Assembly (NCBI GenBank): GCA_964559125.1
Contig: CAZLGW010000015.1
Location: 62,001 to 126,000 of the forward strand
Origin: Ravibacter sp964559125
GTDB lineage: Bacteria; Bacteroidota; Bacteroidia; Cytophagales; Spirosomataceae
DNA length: 64,000 bases
Direction: 5' to 3'
Shown here piece by piece: positions 28,210 through 37,603 of the stretch (the first letter of the stretch is position 1; each line of letters opens with the position of its first letter). A program made the translations under genes and the position numbers. The notes beneath the pieces are model-generated. The model saw nothing but the letters and a program-made list of their open reading frames with translations. It had not been told where the DNA came from and ran no database searches.

Positions 28210-29598
28210 CGTCGTATTCGCAACATGTATCCAGGGGGTGCATACGCTGGTGCTATAGATGATATTACTATCCCACGGATCTCGGATTTCTATCGGGCGA
28301 GATATGTTATCCGCGTATGGATTGATATACATAATTTTGCGGTGATTCCCCTCCTTTTTTACAGATGCTATCCCCACTTTATCGCGTTTGGCCCAAACGA
28401 CATCCGAACCGTCTACTTCTCGCTCCCTCCAAGCTCCCGAACCTATTCTATAAGACGCGTATCTTCGCTCCCCTGAATAAGTAGGCATCGATTTGGTATG
28501 AGATTCATACCCCCAATGAAGCCAATCGTAATTAGCGGCATGTATACCGGATGGAAAAAAATCTCCTGCGTGGAGAGGTAAATAGGGAAAACTTGAAGGC
28601 GATCCGGGTGCAGGTTGCCAACGATACTTTCCCGGTCCCTGGCCCCATTCGGGAAGCCCCACATTGATCCTGTTGGAATCGGTTGTTCTTTGAAAGGCCT
28701 GGCCCCAACATATCAGCCCGTCACCCCATTCGGCGGATATATATCCAAGCGAAAGCAGCTCCCCGGCCGGAAGCGGCAGTTTGTTTGAGACGCCGACCTT
28801 CCCGACGGGATCGGTAGTATAAACCTGATGTTCGAAGCCGGGAAGTGACTCAAATACCGGGAAAGCAAATATCACCACATTACCAACCAGCTTTTTAGCC
28901 CATTCCAGCTCAAATATTTTATCGAAGATCGTATCCCGATGATCAAAGTACATGTTATATACTCCCGCACAGTGGAGGTTCAAACGGGAGAGTGTCCCGC
29001 CTGGCGAGTATGAACAATTGGGGAACGCTGACGCCGGATTGGTATATAAAGCCCTTTTGGCGTTAAGATCGCCGAGACCCAGGGTATATACTTCAGGAAG
29101 ATAGTTCCCACCATAGTTATGCGACACATACCATGGCAGGCCATCTACAAGTGCCCTGGCTTCGTATCGATCTATCAATTCGTCATAAAACCAGCGCCAC
29201 ATCGGGTTATTTTGCTCAATCCAGTCCTGTCCCTCCTGGGTCTCGCCCACCCATAGATGACATGAAATATCAGCAGATTGGCCTCTTGCCCTGCTCTGAG
29301 CTTCGTTGAGCGAGAATGGGTTGTTGTTTGGCTGCTGCCAGATCATCCAGGTTTGAGGCACGTCATTATAATACTTCCCATAAGGTACTGACTCGCCAGA
29401 GTCAACAGCTTTGTTCTTACTTACATGTGTGAGGCCCCTGGCAATAGCTGAGGCTATCGTATCTCCGGCAGTCGGTACGTCAGGCATGTATATTTTCCCG
29501 GGAAGAGAAAATTCAGGAGAAGTACTGCCCCAGGAGGAAACCTGAGAAGGTTGCCAGCCGAGAGGTTTTAGGTCGAGCCAATCAATGTTAACAGCCAT
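28204..29598 (-). CDS. Large virion-associated protein of unknown fold
   Basis: 464 residues from the ATG at 29598, chosen because it follows the previous stop by one base; an upstream Met would overlap that gene. Trp/Tyr-rich with segments WMIWQQPNNNPFSL, NPMWRWFYDELIDRYEARAL, DGLPWYVSHNYGGNY and DYLHW-like NYDWLHWGYESHTKS. No signal peptide or coiled coil is seen. The many aromatics and acidic residues recall carbohydrate-active folds, so a receptor-binding or glycan-degrading fibre tip is conceivable, but no family was recognised. Confidence 0.65.
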   Translation of the reverse strand: MAVNIDWLDLKPLGWQPSQVSSWGSTSPEFSLPGKIYMPDVPTAGDTIASAIARGLTHVSKNKAVDSGESVPYGKYYNDVPQTWMIWQQPNNNPFSLNEAQSRARGQSADISCHLWVGETQEGQDWIEQNNPMWRWFYDELIDRYEARALVDGLPWYVSHNYGGNYLPEVYTLGLGDLNAKRALYTNPASAFPNCSYSPGGTLSRLNLHCAGVYNMYFDHRDTIFDKIFELEWAKKLVGNVVIFAFPVFESLPGFEHQVYTTDPVGKVGVSNKLPLPAGELLSLGYISAEWGDGLICWGQAFQRTTDSNRINVGLPEWGQGPGKYRWQPAPGSPSSFPYLPLHAGDFFPSGIHAANYDWLHWGYESHTKSMPTYSGERRYASYRIGSGAWREREVDGSDVVWAKRDKVGIASVKKEGNHRKIMYINPYADNISRPIEIRDPWDSNIIYSTSVCTPWIHVANTTI

Positions 29599-29599
29599 T

Positions 29600-31708
29600 T
29601 TATGATTTCGTAAAAGTAAATGATTCAAATGCTCCTATATCGGCCTTATCTAAGGATAAACCGCCGTTAGGATCGCCCCAGTCTCCACCATGTTGTTTCG
29701 GATGGATCCAAGTGTTAAGATTATTGAGGCTTTTCTTGACGAAGAATACTACCACATCAAGCGGAAAATCACTTTGCCAGGGCTCGTTCACTAGCGGCCC
29801 TGTTTGCCTGATCCTCTTATTGCCGACATAATAATATCGCTCGTGGGTAGATGGAATGACAAAAGTGCTCAAATCATTAATCAGCCAGTTGCCCGGGCTT
29901 CCGGTTACCTGTATATTGATATATTTCTGGAATCCCTCTGACCATCGATAAGGCGCAATATTTCCGGATACAGGCGCTTCAGGCAAAACTACACCTGTAT
30001 ACTCCTGGCTGCCGGACGCATCGGAAACTTCTACTTTAACAGTTTGCGCAGGAGTACCCGACGGGAGTGTAACCGACCTGGGGCTTACAGATACACCGGT
30101 AACGGAGGTGATAAGGCCGGATGCGGCTACTACCTGGATGGTTTTTAAACCGGACCCGCCCGAAAAAGAAACAGACAAAACGTACTGGCCTGCCGTGGTA
30201 TTAACTATGACAGATGATATATTCAGGGGCGTAACCCCTCCTCCTGGTTCTTCGGTCACAACAAACGTACGCAAAGGTGTGCGGCAGCCGAATTTATCGG
30301 TAACACGCCCCTGGTATTCACCAGCAGGCAAGGACGTGATTGGCACCCATGTATTATGCGCAGAAAAGCTGTAACCGGCGACCGGGTTTGAGTTTTTAAA
30401 GATTTCAAGATAGAACGGATTCAGGTTGGCGCGCCCTGAATAGAGGATGGGTTTCAACTCTTGCTGTCCGTCATTGAGCCGGTACTGAAGCGATGATGGG
30501 CTGGAAGGAAATGCAACATCGTTCCAAATGAGATCACATGTCAGTGCCGCTCCTGTAACGGTCACTGTGGTCTCAAGCTCCCCAACTATCACCCTATATA
30601 CCCCGCTCGATAATACAGGTGCAGCGGTGCCTTTTTCCTGGAAAGGAGCCTCAAAGGTCCAATCCGCATCAACTTCCGGCGCGGCTCCACCCGACGCCAA
30701 CTCGATGAGCACCGGAAAAGTACCGGCCTGGTTAACCGAAACCCATATTTTCAAATCTTCATCAACTTGGGGGAACCCGGGACTCCAAGCCAGCGGAAGC
30801 CCTATATTGATATTGACACGCGGGGTCTGACAACCGAACCTATCGACAGTTTCAACCCGATAGGGGCCATCTTCATATCTGGGTATGTCAATCCACCCAT
30901 TGTGGACGGTATGATTTACCTCACCCATCAGCCCATTGGCCGAGTTATAAATGCGTGTTACGAAAGGACCTATATTGGAGCGAGATGAGTACAGGGATAT
31001 TTTCAACCTGGCATTAATCCCAGTCACTTCTGCTACAGGCGTAGTATCATAGGAGAGATCGCAGATTACACCATCGTTATCTGCGACAAGGGTCGCCTGC
31101 AAACCGCCGATTCTGATAGAATACACGCCGGGAGTGTCCACTACCCGCTGAAATACCCCACCGCCGATAAATGCTACCTGACCATTGACATATAGCTGAC
31201 CAGTCGTTTCATTGCGTAGCCGGTCCCAGTATAATCCGGTCTGTTGAATCCCATAAGTAATCACCCAACCGTTTTCAGTTTTGTTGATCCTGGGATATCC
31301 CGGCACCCACGAAAGCCCTCCTACAGCACCACCTGGGCCCCAGTTGGCCTGTACAGATATATCGTACCGGCGAGAGTGCAGTCGGTATCGCTCAAGAAGC
31401 GAGACAAGTAATGCGTTTTCCTCATTCGTTAGGGCCGGTGGAACGAGCACTCTGAAATCGATTTCCTGGAAATTGCCATCTACCACACGGATAGCCGGGT
31501 GAACGTATTCCCTGAGGATGTGCTGAAGTGCCAGCACCTGGACAGGATTAGCAATGTCAAATTGCAACAGGGAAAGATATGCGTTATACTCATTAATGAG
31601 ATGAACAATCGGTCGGAAAAGTACCGATATCATCCCTGTCGTTGAGGGATTCCGATAGGAAGGAGGCAGTAGCTGCCGTACGTAGCTTATAATATCAACG
31701 ATAAGCAT
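29600..31708 (-). CDS. Baseplate-proximal tail protein with repeated Ig/SprB-like domains
   Basis: 702 residues from the ATG at 31708 (MLIVDIISYVRQLLPPSYR), chosen because it starts 2 bp after the baseplate J stop; a longer frame would lie inside J. The N-terminal ~110 residues are helical and resemble gpI-type tail proteins that follow J. The remainder holds beta-sandwich repeats with VETVDRFGCQTPRVNI and RVTDKFGCRTPLRTF, and LSWVPGYPRINKTENGW and LAWSPGFPQVDEDLKIW, a pattern like SprB or big adhesin repeats. Probably links baseplate to fibres. Confidence 0.7.
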   Translation of the reverse strand: MLIVDIISYVRQLLPPSYRNPSTTGMISVLFRPIVHLINEYNAYLSLLQFDIANPVQVLALQHILREYVHPAIRVVDGNFQEIDFRVLVPPALTNEENALLVSLLERYRLHSRRYDISVQANWGPGGAVGGLSWVPGYPRINKTENGWVITYGIQQTGLYWDRLRNETTGQLYVNGQVAFIGGGVFQRVVDTPGVYSIRIGGLQATLVADNDGVICDLSYDTTPVAEVTGINARLKISLYSSRSNIGPFVTRIYNSANGLMGEVNHTVHNGWIDIPRYEDGPYRVETVDRFGCQTPRVNINIGLPLAWSPGFPQVDEDLKIWVSVNQAGTFPVLIELASGGAAPEVDADWTFEAPFQEKGTAAPVLSSGVYRVIVGELETTVTVTGAALTCDLIWNDVAFPSSPSSLQYRLNDGQQELKPILYSGRANLNPFYLEIFKNSNPVAGYSFSAHNTWVPITSLPAGEYQGRVTDKFGCRTPLRTFVVTEEPGGGVTPLNISSVIVNTTAGQYVLSVSFSGGSGLKTIQVVAASGLITSVTGVSVSPRSVTLPSGTPAQTVKVEVSDASGSQEYTGVVLPEAPVSGNIAPYRWSEGFQKYINIQVTGSPGNWLINDLSTFVIPSTHERYYYVGNKRIRQTGPLVNEPWQSDFPLDVVVFFVKKSLNNLNTWIHPKQHGGDWGDPNGGLSLDKADIGAFESFTFTKS

Positions 31709-31710
31709 AG

Positions 31711-32529
31711 TCAGGAAATATAAGTTAAGACGCTGTCTGCATGAAGAATGGCATGCCCTGCCGGGCTTTCTACGGCACTCCCGGCCGGAATCCATACGGA
31801 CGTACCGGGCCTGCGAATAGCAGTCTCGCTTATCACAAAGTCCCGAACGCCCGGCGTAGCCTGAAGGTGGTCCGTGAGTGCCGTCCAGGATAGCACCGAA
31901 TCATCAGGAAGGGAACGCAAATAGGCGGATATCGCCGATATAACGGGGTACTTGTCCGCGTCTGCTACATCTGTCCCGATGGTTGTTATCTTCTGGGGGT
32001 CTACACGCACCCTGGCGGTAATTTTCACCTCATCAGCAGGAAGTGAGAAAACATCTATCGGGACGCCTGGGATCTTGATTTGATGTACATATTCCCGCAC
32101 AGCAGACACTTCACCGTCCTCAAGGGCGGCCAGCTCGTTGGCGCTGGCTGATTTGGCAAGACGAATTGATATCCGGCCTGTTTCCCTATTCTCTGTTGCA
32201 GTAGCCTGAACCACTATTCTTTTTTGCTCATCTACGACTGCGTACCCTGCAACCCCGTCGATTACATCGAGCGAATCACCCAGTTGAAAAGCAAGGACTT
32301 GCTTTACATACCACTTGGTAGAGCCTGTTTTGGTGGCAACGATCCTGGCATCTACCATTGCTTTCAGATTGTCCCAGCGCGATTCCAAAAGCTGCACCAG
32401 CGTCACCCACATTTTTTTGAGCAGTTGCCAGAGCGACACCGCGCTGTTATTGTTGTTCAAATCGGAGAGCTCGGGATGTTTAGCAAACTCCTCATCCATT
32501 TCCTGGAGGATTTCTTCTTGTGTTCTCAT
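31711..32529 (-). CDS. Baseplate assembly protein J-like (Mu gp47 family)
   Basis: 272 residues. It has the J layout: N-terminal helices (EILQEMDEEFAKHPELSDLNN), a central beta region (QAWYVKQ-like STKWYVKQVLAFQLGD, VVQATATENRETGRISIRLAK) and a C-terminal conserved segment (PADEVKITARVRVDPQKI, LPDDSVLSWTALTDHLQATPGVRDFVIS). J proteins form baseplate wedges in contractile tails. It is shorter than Mu gp47. Confidence 0.8.
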   Translation of the reverse strand: MRTQEEILQEMDEEFAKHPELSDLNNNNSAVSLWQLLKKMWVTLVQLLESRWDNLKAMVDARIVATKTGSTKWYVKQVLAFQLGDSLDVIDGVAGYAVVDEQKRIVVQATATENRETGRISIRLAKSASANELAALEDGEVSAVREYVHQIKIPGVPIDVFSLPADEVKITARVRVDPQKITTIGTDVADADKYPVISAISAYLRSLPDDSVLSWTALTDHLQATPGVRDFVISETAIRRPGTSVWIPAGSAVESPAGHAILHADSVLTYIS

Positions 32530-32567
32530 TATATAATTAGATGTGGATTTTGTATATGATTTCTCAG

Positions 32568-32846
32568 CTATTGTACCTGGTACTCTTCAAGTCTCCAAAA
32601 GGAGATACCTTCCGACTGATCCGCTGTCACAATCGTGGCAATTATCGGGTATCCTTGCAGATAGTCGCGCACGCGGGCTGACACAACAGCCGATCTGTAT
32701 TTTAACTTGTCACCCGGCAGGATCCTGTCAGTAGGACCATTCAGCCGGTTATCATCGATCAGCCAGAAAATACCTTCGATACCGCCGTATATGGTACAAG
32801 CGATGTCAAACAGGCTCTGTCCGGGTAATACGGTATATTCCTTCAT
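32568..32846 (-). CDS. LysM-domain tail protein
   Basis: 92 residues, mostly one LysM motif (YTVLPGQSLFDIACTIYGGIEGIFWLIDDN, then LPGDKLKYR). Small LysM proteins next to hub and spike genes act as tail or baseplate proteins that may contact peptidoglycan. It overlaps the upstream W-like gene by 4 bp, indicating translational coupling. Confidence 0.8.
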   Translation of the reverse strand: MKEYTVLPGQSLFDIACTIYGGIEGIFWLIDDNRLNGPTDRILPGDKLKYRSAVVSARVRDYLQGYPIIATIVTADQSEGISFWRLEEYQVQ

Positions 32847-33127
32847 GGATAGTCAGCGTTAATAGAAAGCTTGCCTTCAGCGACGCTTATATTTTTCACC
32901 TCCTGCCCGTCCCGCTCAAGCTCTCCTCTCACAACTCCCGGCAAACCGCCTATACTATGGTCGTTCAGCCAACGGGTCAGACCTACTCCAACTGTCGGGT
33001 TATGATGCCACCATCCTTTTTCCGATACAATTAGATCTTTCTGGTGTTGCACGGTACTCTCTCTTAGCGTTAGGTCACCATTACGTATCACAACCCCTCC
33101 GGATTCGTCGGTCGCAAAGTCTGTCAT
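32843..33127 (-). CDS. Baseplate wedge protein W-like (Mu gp46 / T4 gp25 family)
   Basis: 94 residues. Features: DFATDESGGVVIRNGDLTLRES, VSEKGWWHHNPTVGVGLTRWL and C-terminal ELERDGQEVKNISVAEGKL. This is the order of a gp25/gp46-type wedge protein. It sits between spike and LysM genes and overlaps both by 4 bp. Confidence 0.7.
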   Translation of the reverse strand: MTDFATDESGGVVIRNGDLTLRESTVQHQKDLIVSEKGWWHHNPTVGVGLTRWLNDHSIGGLPGVVRGELERDGQEVKNISVAEGKLSINADYP

Positions 33128-33705
33128 TTCAGCAACTGGTTTATTTTGGCCGTTAGTTGAGCCAGAGCGACGATTGAATCAGGGGCCGGAAGAGCCGGGC
33201 CTGTCGAGGTCATGACGGTGAACGTATTGAGGCATTGAATAAGCCCATCCAGCCAGTTTTTCAGGCTTTCCCCACCCGCTTCAATGGAAACTTTATTGCC
33301 GGAAATAGATATGATCGCTCCTTCCTGGGAAAACAATAGTTCGTTTTGCTTGATTTCGACAGAGACGCTTCCTTTTTCGAAAGAAAAACCATCCTTGTCT
33401 ACTTTCAATTTTGTATCACCTATCGCCGATTCGATCCGGTCAATTTCAGCATACTGAAGCACGCAGGCATTGCTTATATCACCATCAATAGCAGCAACAA
33501 TCACCACGCTACCCACTTTTGGAATGAGCTGAAAACCCTCATCGGCCTGATGGTATGCTAAAAGCCTTACGCCAGCCACTTCCATTTCATCCCAGGCTTT
33601 GACTGTTACTGTACTACCCGACACTGAAACCACAGTAGCCGGATAACACTGGGCCGTCTGCTTTCTGTTGACTATTAAATCTAATATGTCCTGCCTGGAT
33701 GCCAC
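33124..33705 (-). CDS. Baseplate spike / assembly protein V-like (Mu gp45 family)
   Basis: 193 residues. The OB-fold-like N-terminal half (QCYPATVVSVSGSTVTVKAWDEMEVAGVRLLAY, IPKVGSVVIVAAIDGD) is followed by a beta-helix-like segment (DTKLKVDKDGFSFEKGSVSVEIK) typical of central spikes. It follows the hub gene directly. It pierces the outer membrane during infection in related contractile tails. Confidence 0.75.
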   Translation of the reverse strand: MASRQDILDLIVNRKQTAQCYPATVVSVSGSTVTVKAWDEMEVAGVRLLAYHQADEGFQLIPKVGSVVIVAAIDGDISNACVLQYAEIDRIESAIGDTKLKVDKDGFSFEKGSVSVEIKQNELLFSQEGAIISISGNKVSIEAGGESLKNWLDGLIQCLNTFTVMTSTGPALPAPDSIVALAQLTAKINQLLK

Positions 33706-34749
33706 TTATGAAAGCTTTCTACCAAGTTCTACTGTTCTAACACCACCATTTCTTGAAAACTCCACCTCTACGCCTTGCGCATAGTACCTGCCTTTGCGTG
33801 ATGTATCGTCGCCGTTACCCAGCTCCACTGCGTAACCCGGTTCGCAATAGGGGATCAACCATGCACGGATATTCCCGCGATAACCTTCGTAATTCATTTT
33901 CGCTAATTCTGCCTTGGCTATACTATATAGTGTCTCACGGTTGGAGATTTCCGGGCGCTGGAAAATACGTTGATCCCCGCCGTCAAGCCCCGCCTCTACC
34001 GTGATCTTTGCGCCTTTTTCCGTCCTGCCCACGACCTTAATTTTCACACGTGCGTCGGTTTCTTTCATGTATTCAAGGCTATTGCTATCTTCTATGTTGC
34101 GGTAGAAATCATATTTTACGAGTTTCCCAACCCCTTCAGTAAATGCCAAGTGCGCGTGCAGCTCTCTTCCTTTTGCGTATATCATCAGGCCAGACTCCTG
34201 TCGAAGCTTGTCCAGAACTTCATATCCGGTAGTATTATGGATTACAAACCTATCCCACTTATAGCCGGAGATATCCGAAGCATAGGTGAAAGGAGTCTCT
34301 ATTTGGGGGTTGACCTCCGAAAGCACGTACCGAATGATACCCTTCACATCTATATTGGTAAGAACTTTTGGCGTTATATAGCGGCGGGTTAGATACATCG
34401 CATCTTCACACTCAAGACGCATAGGGTTACGGGTGCTACCCTCTACGATTGCCCGCAGGTAGCCGGAAAATTCAGTAGCCAGATCATCGCCATAACCTAA
34501 TTTTACCTCTACTTTATCTCCACGTTTGATCTGGTTTTCAACGTCGATCTTCACTCCCCTGATCATTGAAGGGATGGTGATCACACAGCTGTCAGACAGC
34601 AACTCCTGTTTCTTCTCAATTTTTACCGATTCAAGCCCCTTCAGGTACTTATTACCGATCTTGATTTCATACGACATTTCCAGCATAGCGGACGCAGATA
34701 AAGTAAGACACAACAGGGCCAAACCCCCTAAAATTTTGATAGATTTCAT
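33706..34749 (-). CDS. Baseplate hub protein D-like (Mu gp44 / late control D family)
   Basis: 347 residues if read from 34749. The family core begins at YEIKIGNKYLKGLESVKIEKKQELLSDSC and continues with VEVKLGYGDDLATEFSGYLRAI, HNTTGYEVLDKLRQESGLMIYAKGREL and RKGRYYAQGVEVEFSRNGGVRTVELG. The first ~22 residues (KSIKILGGLALLCLTLSASA) look like a signal peptide, unusual for a virion protein. In-frame Mets at 34686 and 34677 would remove it and are plausible real starts. The hub caps the tail tube and holds the spike. Confidence 0.8.
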   Translation of the reverse strand: MKSIKILGGLALLCLTLSASAMLEMSYEIKIGNKYLKGLESVKIEKKQELLSDSCVITIPSMIRGVKIDVENQIKRGDKVEVKLGYGDDLATEFSGYLRAIVEGSTRNPMRLECEDAMYLTRRYITPKVLTNIDVKGIIRYVLSEVNPQIETPFTYASDISGYKWDRFVIHNTTGYEVLDKLRQESGLMIYAKGRELHAHLAFTEGVGKLVKYDFYRNIEDSNSLEYMKETDARVKIKVVGRTEKGAKITVEAGLDGGDQRIFQRPEISNRETLYSIAKAELAKMNYEGYRGNIRAWLIPYCEPGYAVELGNGDDTSRKGRYYAQGVEVEFSRNGGVRTVELGRKLS

Positions 34750-34761
34750 ATGGACATATGG

Positions 34762-35259
34762 TTATGTGATAAAAAGTTCAAATTCGTAGTCGGAGTAGGC
34801 GATGAAGGAGTAGGGCACCCATCCTCCCTTATTTTCGCCTAAATCAAATTTTGAAATAGCTATGCGGGAAAAGCCGAGCGCATACGCTATGTCTGATTCA
34901 ATCCTTACTTCGCGCCGGTTTCGGAATATATTGGCCATCTCCGACGCCTTGGACATTGGGAAAACCTCCGAATCCAAGCCGTGGTCTTTAAACTCCCCGA
35001 CAATAGAAATCTCCCAATCGTCAGTTGCCCACAACTCTTTCACCGATCCGATCGCTTGCTGCCCACGCTTGGCGATTAGCCTTCTTACAATCGAATTCGC
35101 TCCCCTAACCGTCATACGGGCGTGCTCAAGCAGAATCAGCGGTCCGCCTACTAAGCCGATTTCGATTGGCGTAGTGATCGCGATACCGGTATTGGCCACC
35201 CGCTTGATATCGACATGCTCCAACTGCGGGAGCGGCATTTCTAATGGTAATCCCGGCAT
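34762..35259 (-). CDS. DUF6046-like tail protein
   Basis: 165 residues. ITTPIEIGLVGGPLILLEHARMTV, TDDWEISIVGEFKDHG and FRNRREVRIESDIAYALGFSRIAI match what is known of DUF6046 proteins found between tape measure and hub in Bacteroidota phages. Its place corresponds to Mu gp43. It abuts the tape measure stop by one base. Likely a baseplate or tail-completion protein. Confidence 0.65.
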   Translation of the reverse strand: MPGLPLEMPLPQLEHVDIKRVANTGIAITTPIEIGLVGGPLILLEHARMTVRGANSIVRRLIAKRGQQAIGSVKELWATDDWEISIVGEFKDHGLDSEVFPMSKASEMANIFRNRREVRIESDIAYALGFSRIAISKFDLGENKGGWVPYSFIAYSDYEFELFIT

Positions 35260-37082
35260 TATCTGGCAGCGGCTAAATGCCCCGCCGAATAAAGCAAGCG
35301 GCTAAGGGCGTCCAAAACTTTCGATTCAAGGTCCGCCACCCCTTCGTCGGCGTTCAGGACGTTGATTTCTGAGTGATTGACCAGCGACTGCATGGTGATC
35401 GTAACTGACTGACTTTTCGAATTCCCTACGGTACTGTTCAACCCTGCCGCCTGGGACAACCCGCCGAATGTTCCTCCACCCAGGGTATTACCTGATGGAT
35501 CTTCAGCCTTCGGAAGTATCTTCTTAAAAAGAGAAGACCTTGCCCTCATGCGATCATCTACCGAGCGGAAATTCCGCTGATAGTTATCCAGGGTAATCTG
35601 TTTTCTCGCATTATCATCGGCCACCTGATCCATCGCTTTCCCGAAGCCGTAAAACTGTCCCATTGTGCCTGGTGTTAAGAGCTTCCAGGCTGTCGGGATA
35701 GAAGACAAAAACACCTTCCAGCCCTCAACACCGTCAAGTATACTGTGTCGGAAGAGCTCTGACTTTTCGTAGGCATACGCCAGACCTGCTGCCATTGCTG
35801 CCACACCAGCTACAAACGCTCCGATAGGTGAAGACAATGCAGCTGCTCCGCCCAATAGCCCAAATGTGCTGCTTAGCAGCTTCAGCCCGATAATCAGGTT
35901 TCCTACCGGGCTATTCAGGAACCAATCCAGCACCCGCCCGACTGTGTTGAGCGCCACTGACAGCTTGTCAAAAACAAAGGTCAGCGCAGCTACTATTTTC
36001 TCGGCAGGTGTCGCCTGGGAAGTAAACAGGCCGAGCCTTTCACCTATCCGGCCAAACCATTCCCAAATAGGACGTAGCGCGTTCAGGACACTTTTTCCCA
36101 GGCCAGACAATGCCTTTTCGGCAGGTGCTACCTTTTCAACCAGTTCGATGAGAAAATCAAGGATACGCATCTTAACCGGCAAGAAGCGCTCACCAAGCGC
36201 CTCCACACGCTCAGCTACCCGGCCTCTAAGATATTCCTCTTTGCCCTGAGCTGTTGTTGATCGGCGTTGCTCGTAAAGATTCCCCAGCCTACCGCCCTGC
36301 AAAGCCAAAGCCTTCTCGAACGCTGCCGGGCTGATCAGCCCTTTCTCCTGTAGGCGCTTAATACTACGCTCACTGACTTTTAGCACTTGTGCCAGTGCCG
36401 GGTTCAGGTTCAAGCCGCCATTCCGTAGCGTATCCAACTCGCCGCCTACAAGCTTACCATTCGCCCGTACGCTGCCTATCATTTGAGCCAGGTTGGTATT
36501 TCCCAGGCCCGTACGCGTGCTGATATTGTTAAGCAGCTTCAGCGTGTTCATCAGGTTGCCCTGGGGTATTTTCGCGTCATAGAGATAGCGACCAGCATTC
36601 ATCAGGTCATCACGTCTTTCCGGCGCATAGCTTCTCACACCCGATTCGAGTAGCCTGGCAGTCGGTCCGCCCATTTGCGAAGCAAACTGAAATCTTGCCG
36701 CTTGAGCCCTTTGGGCCGAGGCCATACCACCGGCACCCAAAGCCAGTATGCCTGCACCGCCGAGCGAGGCCATACCCAAAGCACCTACGGCAAAACGCCC
36801 GACCCGGCCGATACCTGAGATAAGAGACCGAAGGCCGTTAGCCTTTCGATTTGCCGCATCCAGCTCAGAACTATCTACTTTTACTTTTACCGGCTTTGCG
36901 AGCGCATTCAGGCGGGTACGGAACTGATCCGCAACCTTTCCAAGACCTGAAAAACGCTCCTTGAACCGGCTAACCAACCGGTCCCATAGGCTAATAGTTT
37001 TTTCATAACCGGATGAAATGCGGTTCAGGATAGGCAAAAACCTATCCTGCAAACTGATGGCATACTCATAAACGCGCGGCAT
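35259..37082 (-). CDS. Tail tape measure protein
   Basis: 607 residues. Amphipathic helical N-terminus, then a hydrophobic Gly/Ala stretch (AVGALGMASLGGAGILALGAGG, about 96-118) and a second (about 390-440, FGLLGGAAALSSPIGAFVAGVAAMAAG), the usual tape-measure plan. It follows the tail chaperone genes carrying the frameshift signal, as in most long-tailed phages. Its start overlaps the end of the frameshifted chaperone extension by 17 bp. Confidence 0.82.
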   Translation of the reverse strand: MPRVYEYAISLQDRFLPILNRISSGYEKTISLWDRLVSRFKERFSGLGKVADQFRTRLNALAKPVKVKVDSSELDAANRKANGLRSLISGIGRVGRFAVGALGMASLGGAGILALGAGGMASAQRAQAARFQFASQMGGPTARLLESGVRSYAPERRDDLMNAGRYLYDAKIPQGNLMNTLKLLNNISTRTGLGNTNLAQMIGSVRANGKLVGGELDTLRNGGLNLNPALAQVLKVSERSIKRLQEKGLISPAAFEKALALQGGRLGNLYEQRRSTTAQGKEEYLRGRVAERVEALGERFLPVKMRILDFLIELVEKVAPAEKALSGLGKSVLNALRPIWEWFGRIGERLGLFTSQATPAEKIVAALTFVFDKLSVALNTVGRVLDWFLNSPVGNLIIGLKLLSSTFGLLGGAAALSSPIGAFVAGVAAMAAGLAYAYEKSELFRHSILDGVEGWKVFLSSIPTAWKLLTPGTMGQFYGFGKAMDQVADDNARKQITLDNYQRNFRSVDDRMRARSSLFKKILPKAEDPSGNTLGGGTFGGLSQAAGLNSTVGNSKSQSVTITMQSLVNHSEINVLNADEGVADLESKVLDALSRLLYSAGHLAAAR

Positions 37083-37248
37083 TTCGGTCAGGTTTGATAG
37101 TTTCTAAAAGATACTGGGCTTCCCGCCACAGTCTGGCAAAATCATCGTATTCTAAATCGTATGGATCCAGCCGGAAAAAGTAGCGGATCCAAGCAAACAT
37201 GATACGGGAGTCGTCGGGCTCTCTTATCTCCGGCTCCTCCTCTAAAGC
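37066..37248 (-). CDS. Tail assembly chaperone, -1 frameshift extension
   Basis: A 60-codon open frame with no start codon at its beginning. It is reached by a -1 slip at A_AAA_AAG inside the preceding gene and would extend it to about 178 residues. The extension reads ALEEEPEIREPDDSR, then MFAWIRYFFRLDPYDLEYDD and FARLWREAQYLLETIKPD, an acidic helical domain like other GT-type extensions. It stops 17 bp inside the tape measure start. Confidence 0.72.
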   Translation of the reverse strand, partial: ALEEEPEIREPDDSRIMFAWIRYFFRLDPYDLEYDDFARLWREAQYLLETIKPDRNAARL

Positions 37249-37601
37249 TTTTTTAGACTAGTCTCGTAAGTGTCGATAAGCTCAATAGCCTGAAGCGCCG
37301 CGCTGGCCGAATACTCCGGATCATCTTTGAGTTCCGGGTCCCCGCCAAGCCAGCTATTTTTTACTACTGCTTCACCGGCCTGTATGATGCTCCGTGGCAT
37401 GGTGGAAATCGCGTAGTTGCGGGTGGAGCGATCCGGCTTTTTCAGGTAAGCTTTGAAAGTATCCTCGTCGTCCATCTCTCCTACCATTTCGCCGGTAGAA
37501 GGCTTTTTGGATACCGAAAGCAAATGGACCTCTCCGTACTGCTGTTTCCATTCATCGATCTGCTTCTGACCGGGGTTTTTGATATTTTCTTTCTTTGACA
37601 T
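37242..37601 (-). CDS. Tail assembly chaperone (G-like)
   Basis: 119 residues, acidic, ending TYETSLKKL. It starts MSKKENIKNPGQKQIDEWK and includes HLLSVSKKPSTGEMVGEMDDEDTFKAYLKKPD, a layout seen in Mu gp41-like chaperones. The position directly before the tape measure and the slippery site in its last codons support the call. The product and its frameshifted form would bind the tape measure during tail assembly. Confidence 0.72.
   Translation of the reverse strand: MSKKENIKNPGQKQIDEWKQQYGEVHLLSVSKKPSTGEMVGEMDDEDTFKAYLKKPDRSTRNYAISTMPRSIIQAGEAVVKNSWLGGDPELKDDPEYSASAALQAIELIDTYETSLKKL
37248..37254 (-). other. Programmed -1 ribosomal frameshift site A_AAA_AAG (tail chaperone)
   Basis: In the zero frame the codons are CTA AAA AAG CTT TAG, a canonical X_XXY_YYZ heptamer of the dnaX type. 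The stop is one codon later and the -1 frame is open for 60 codons. A GAGGAGGAG run follows closely. Confidence 0.75.
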
Positions 37602-37603
37602 AA

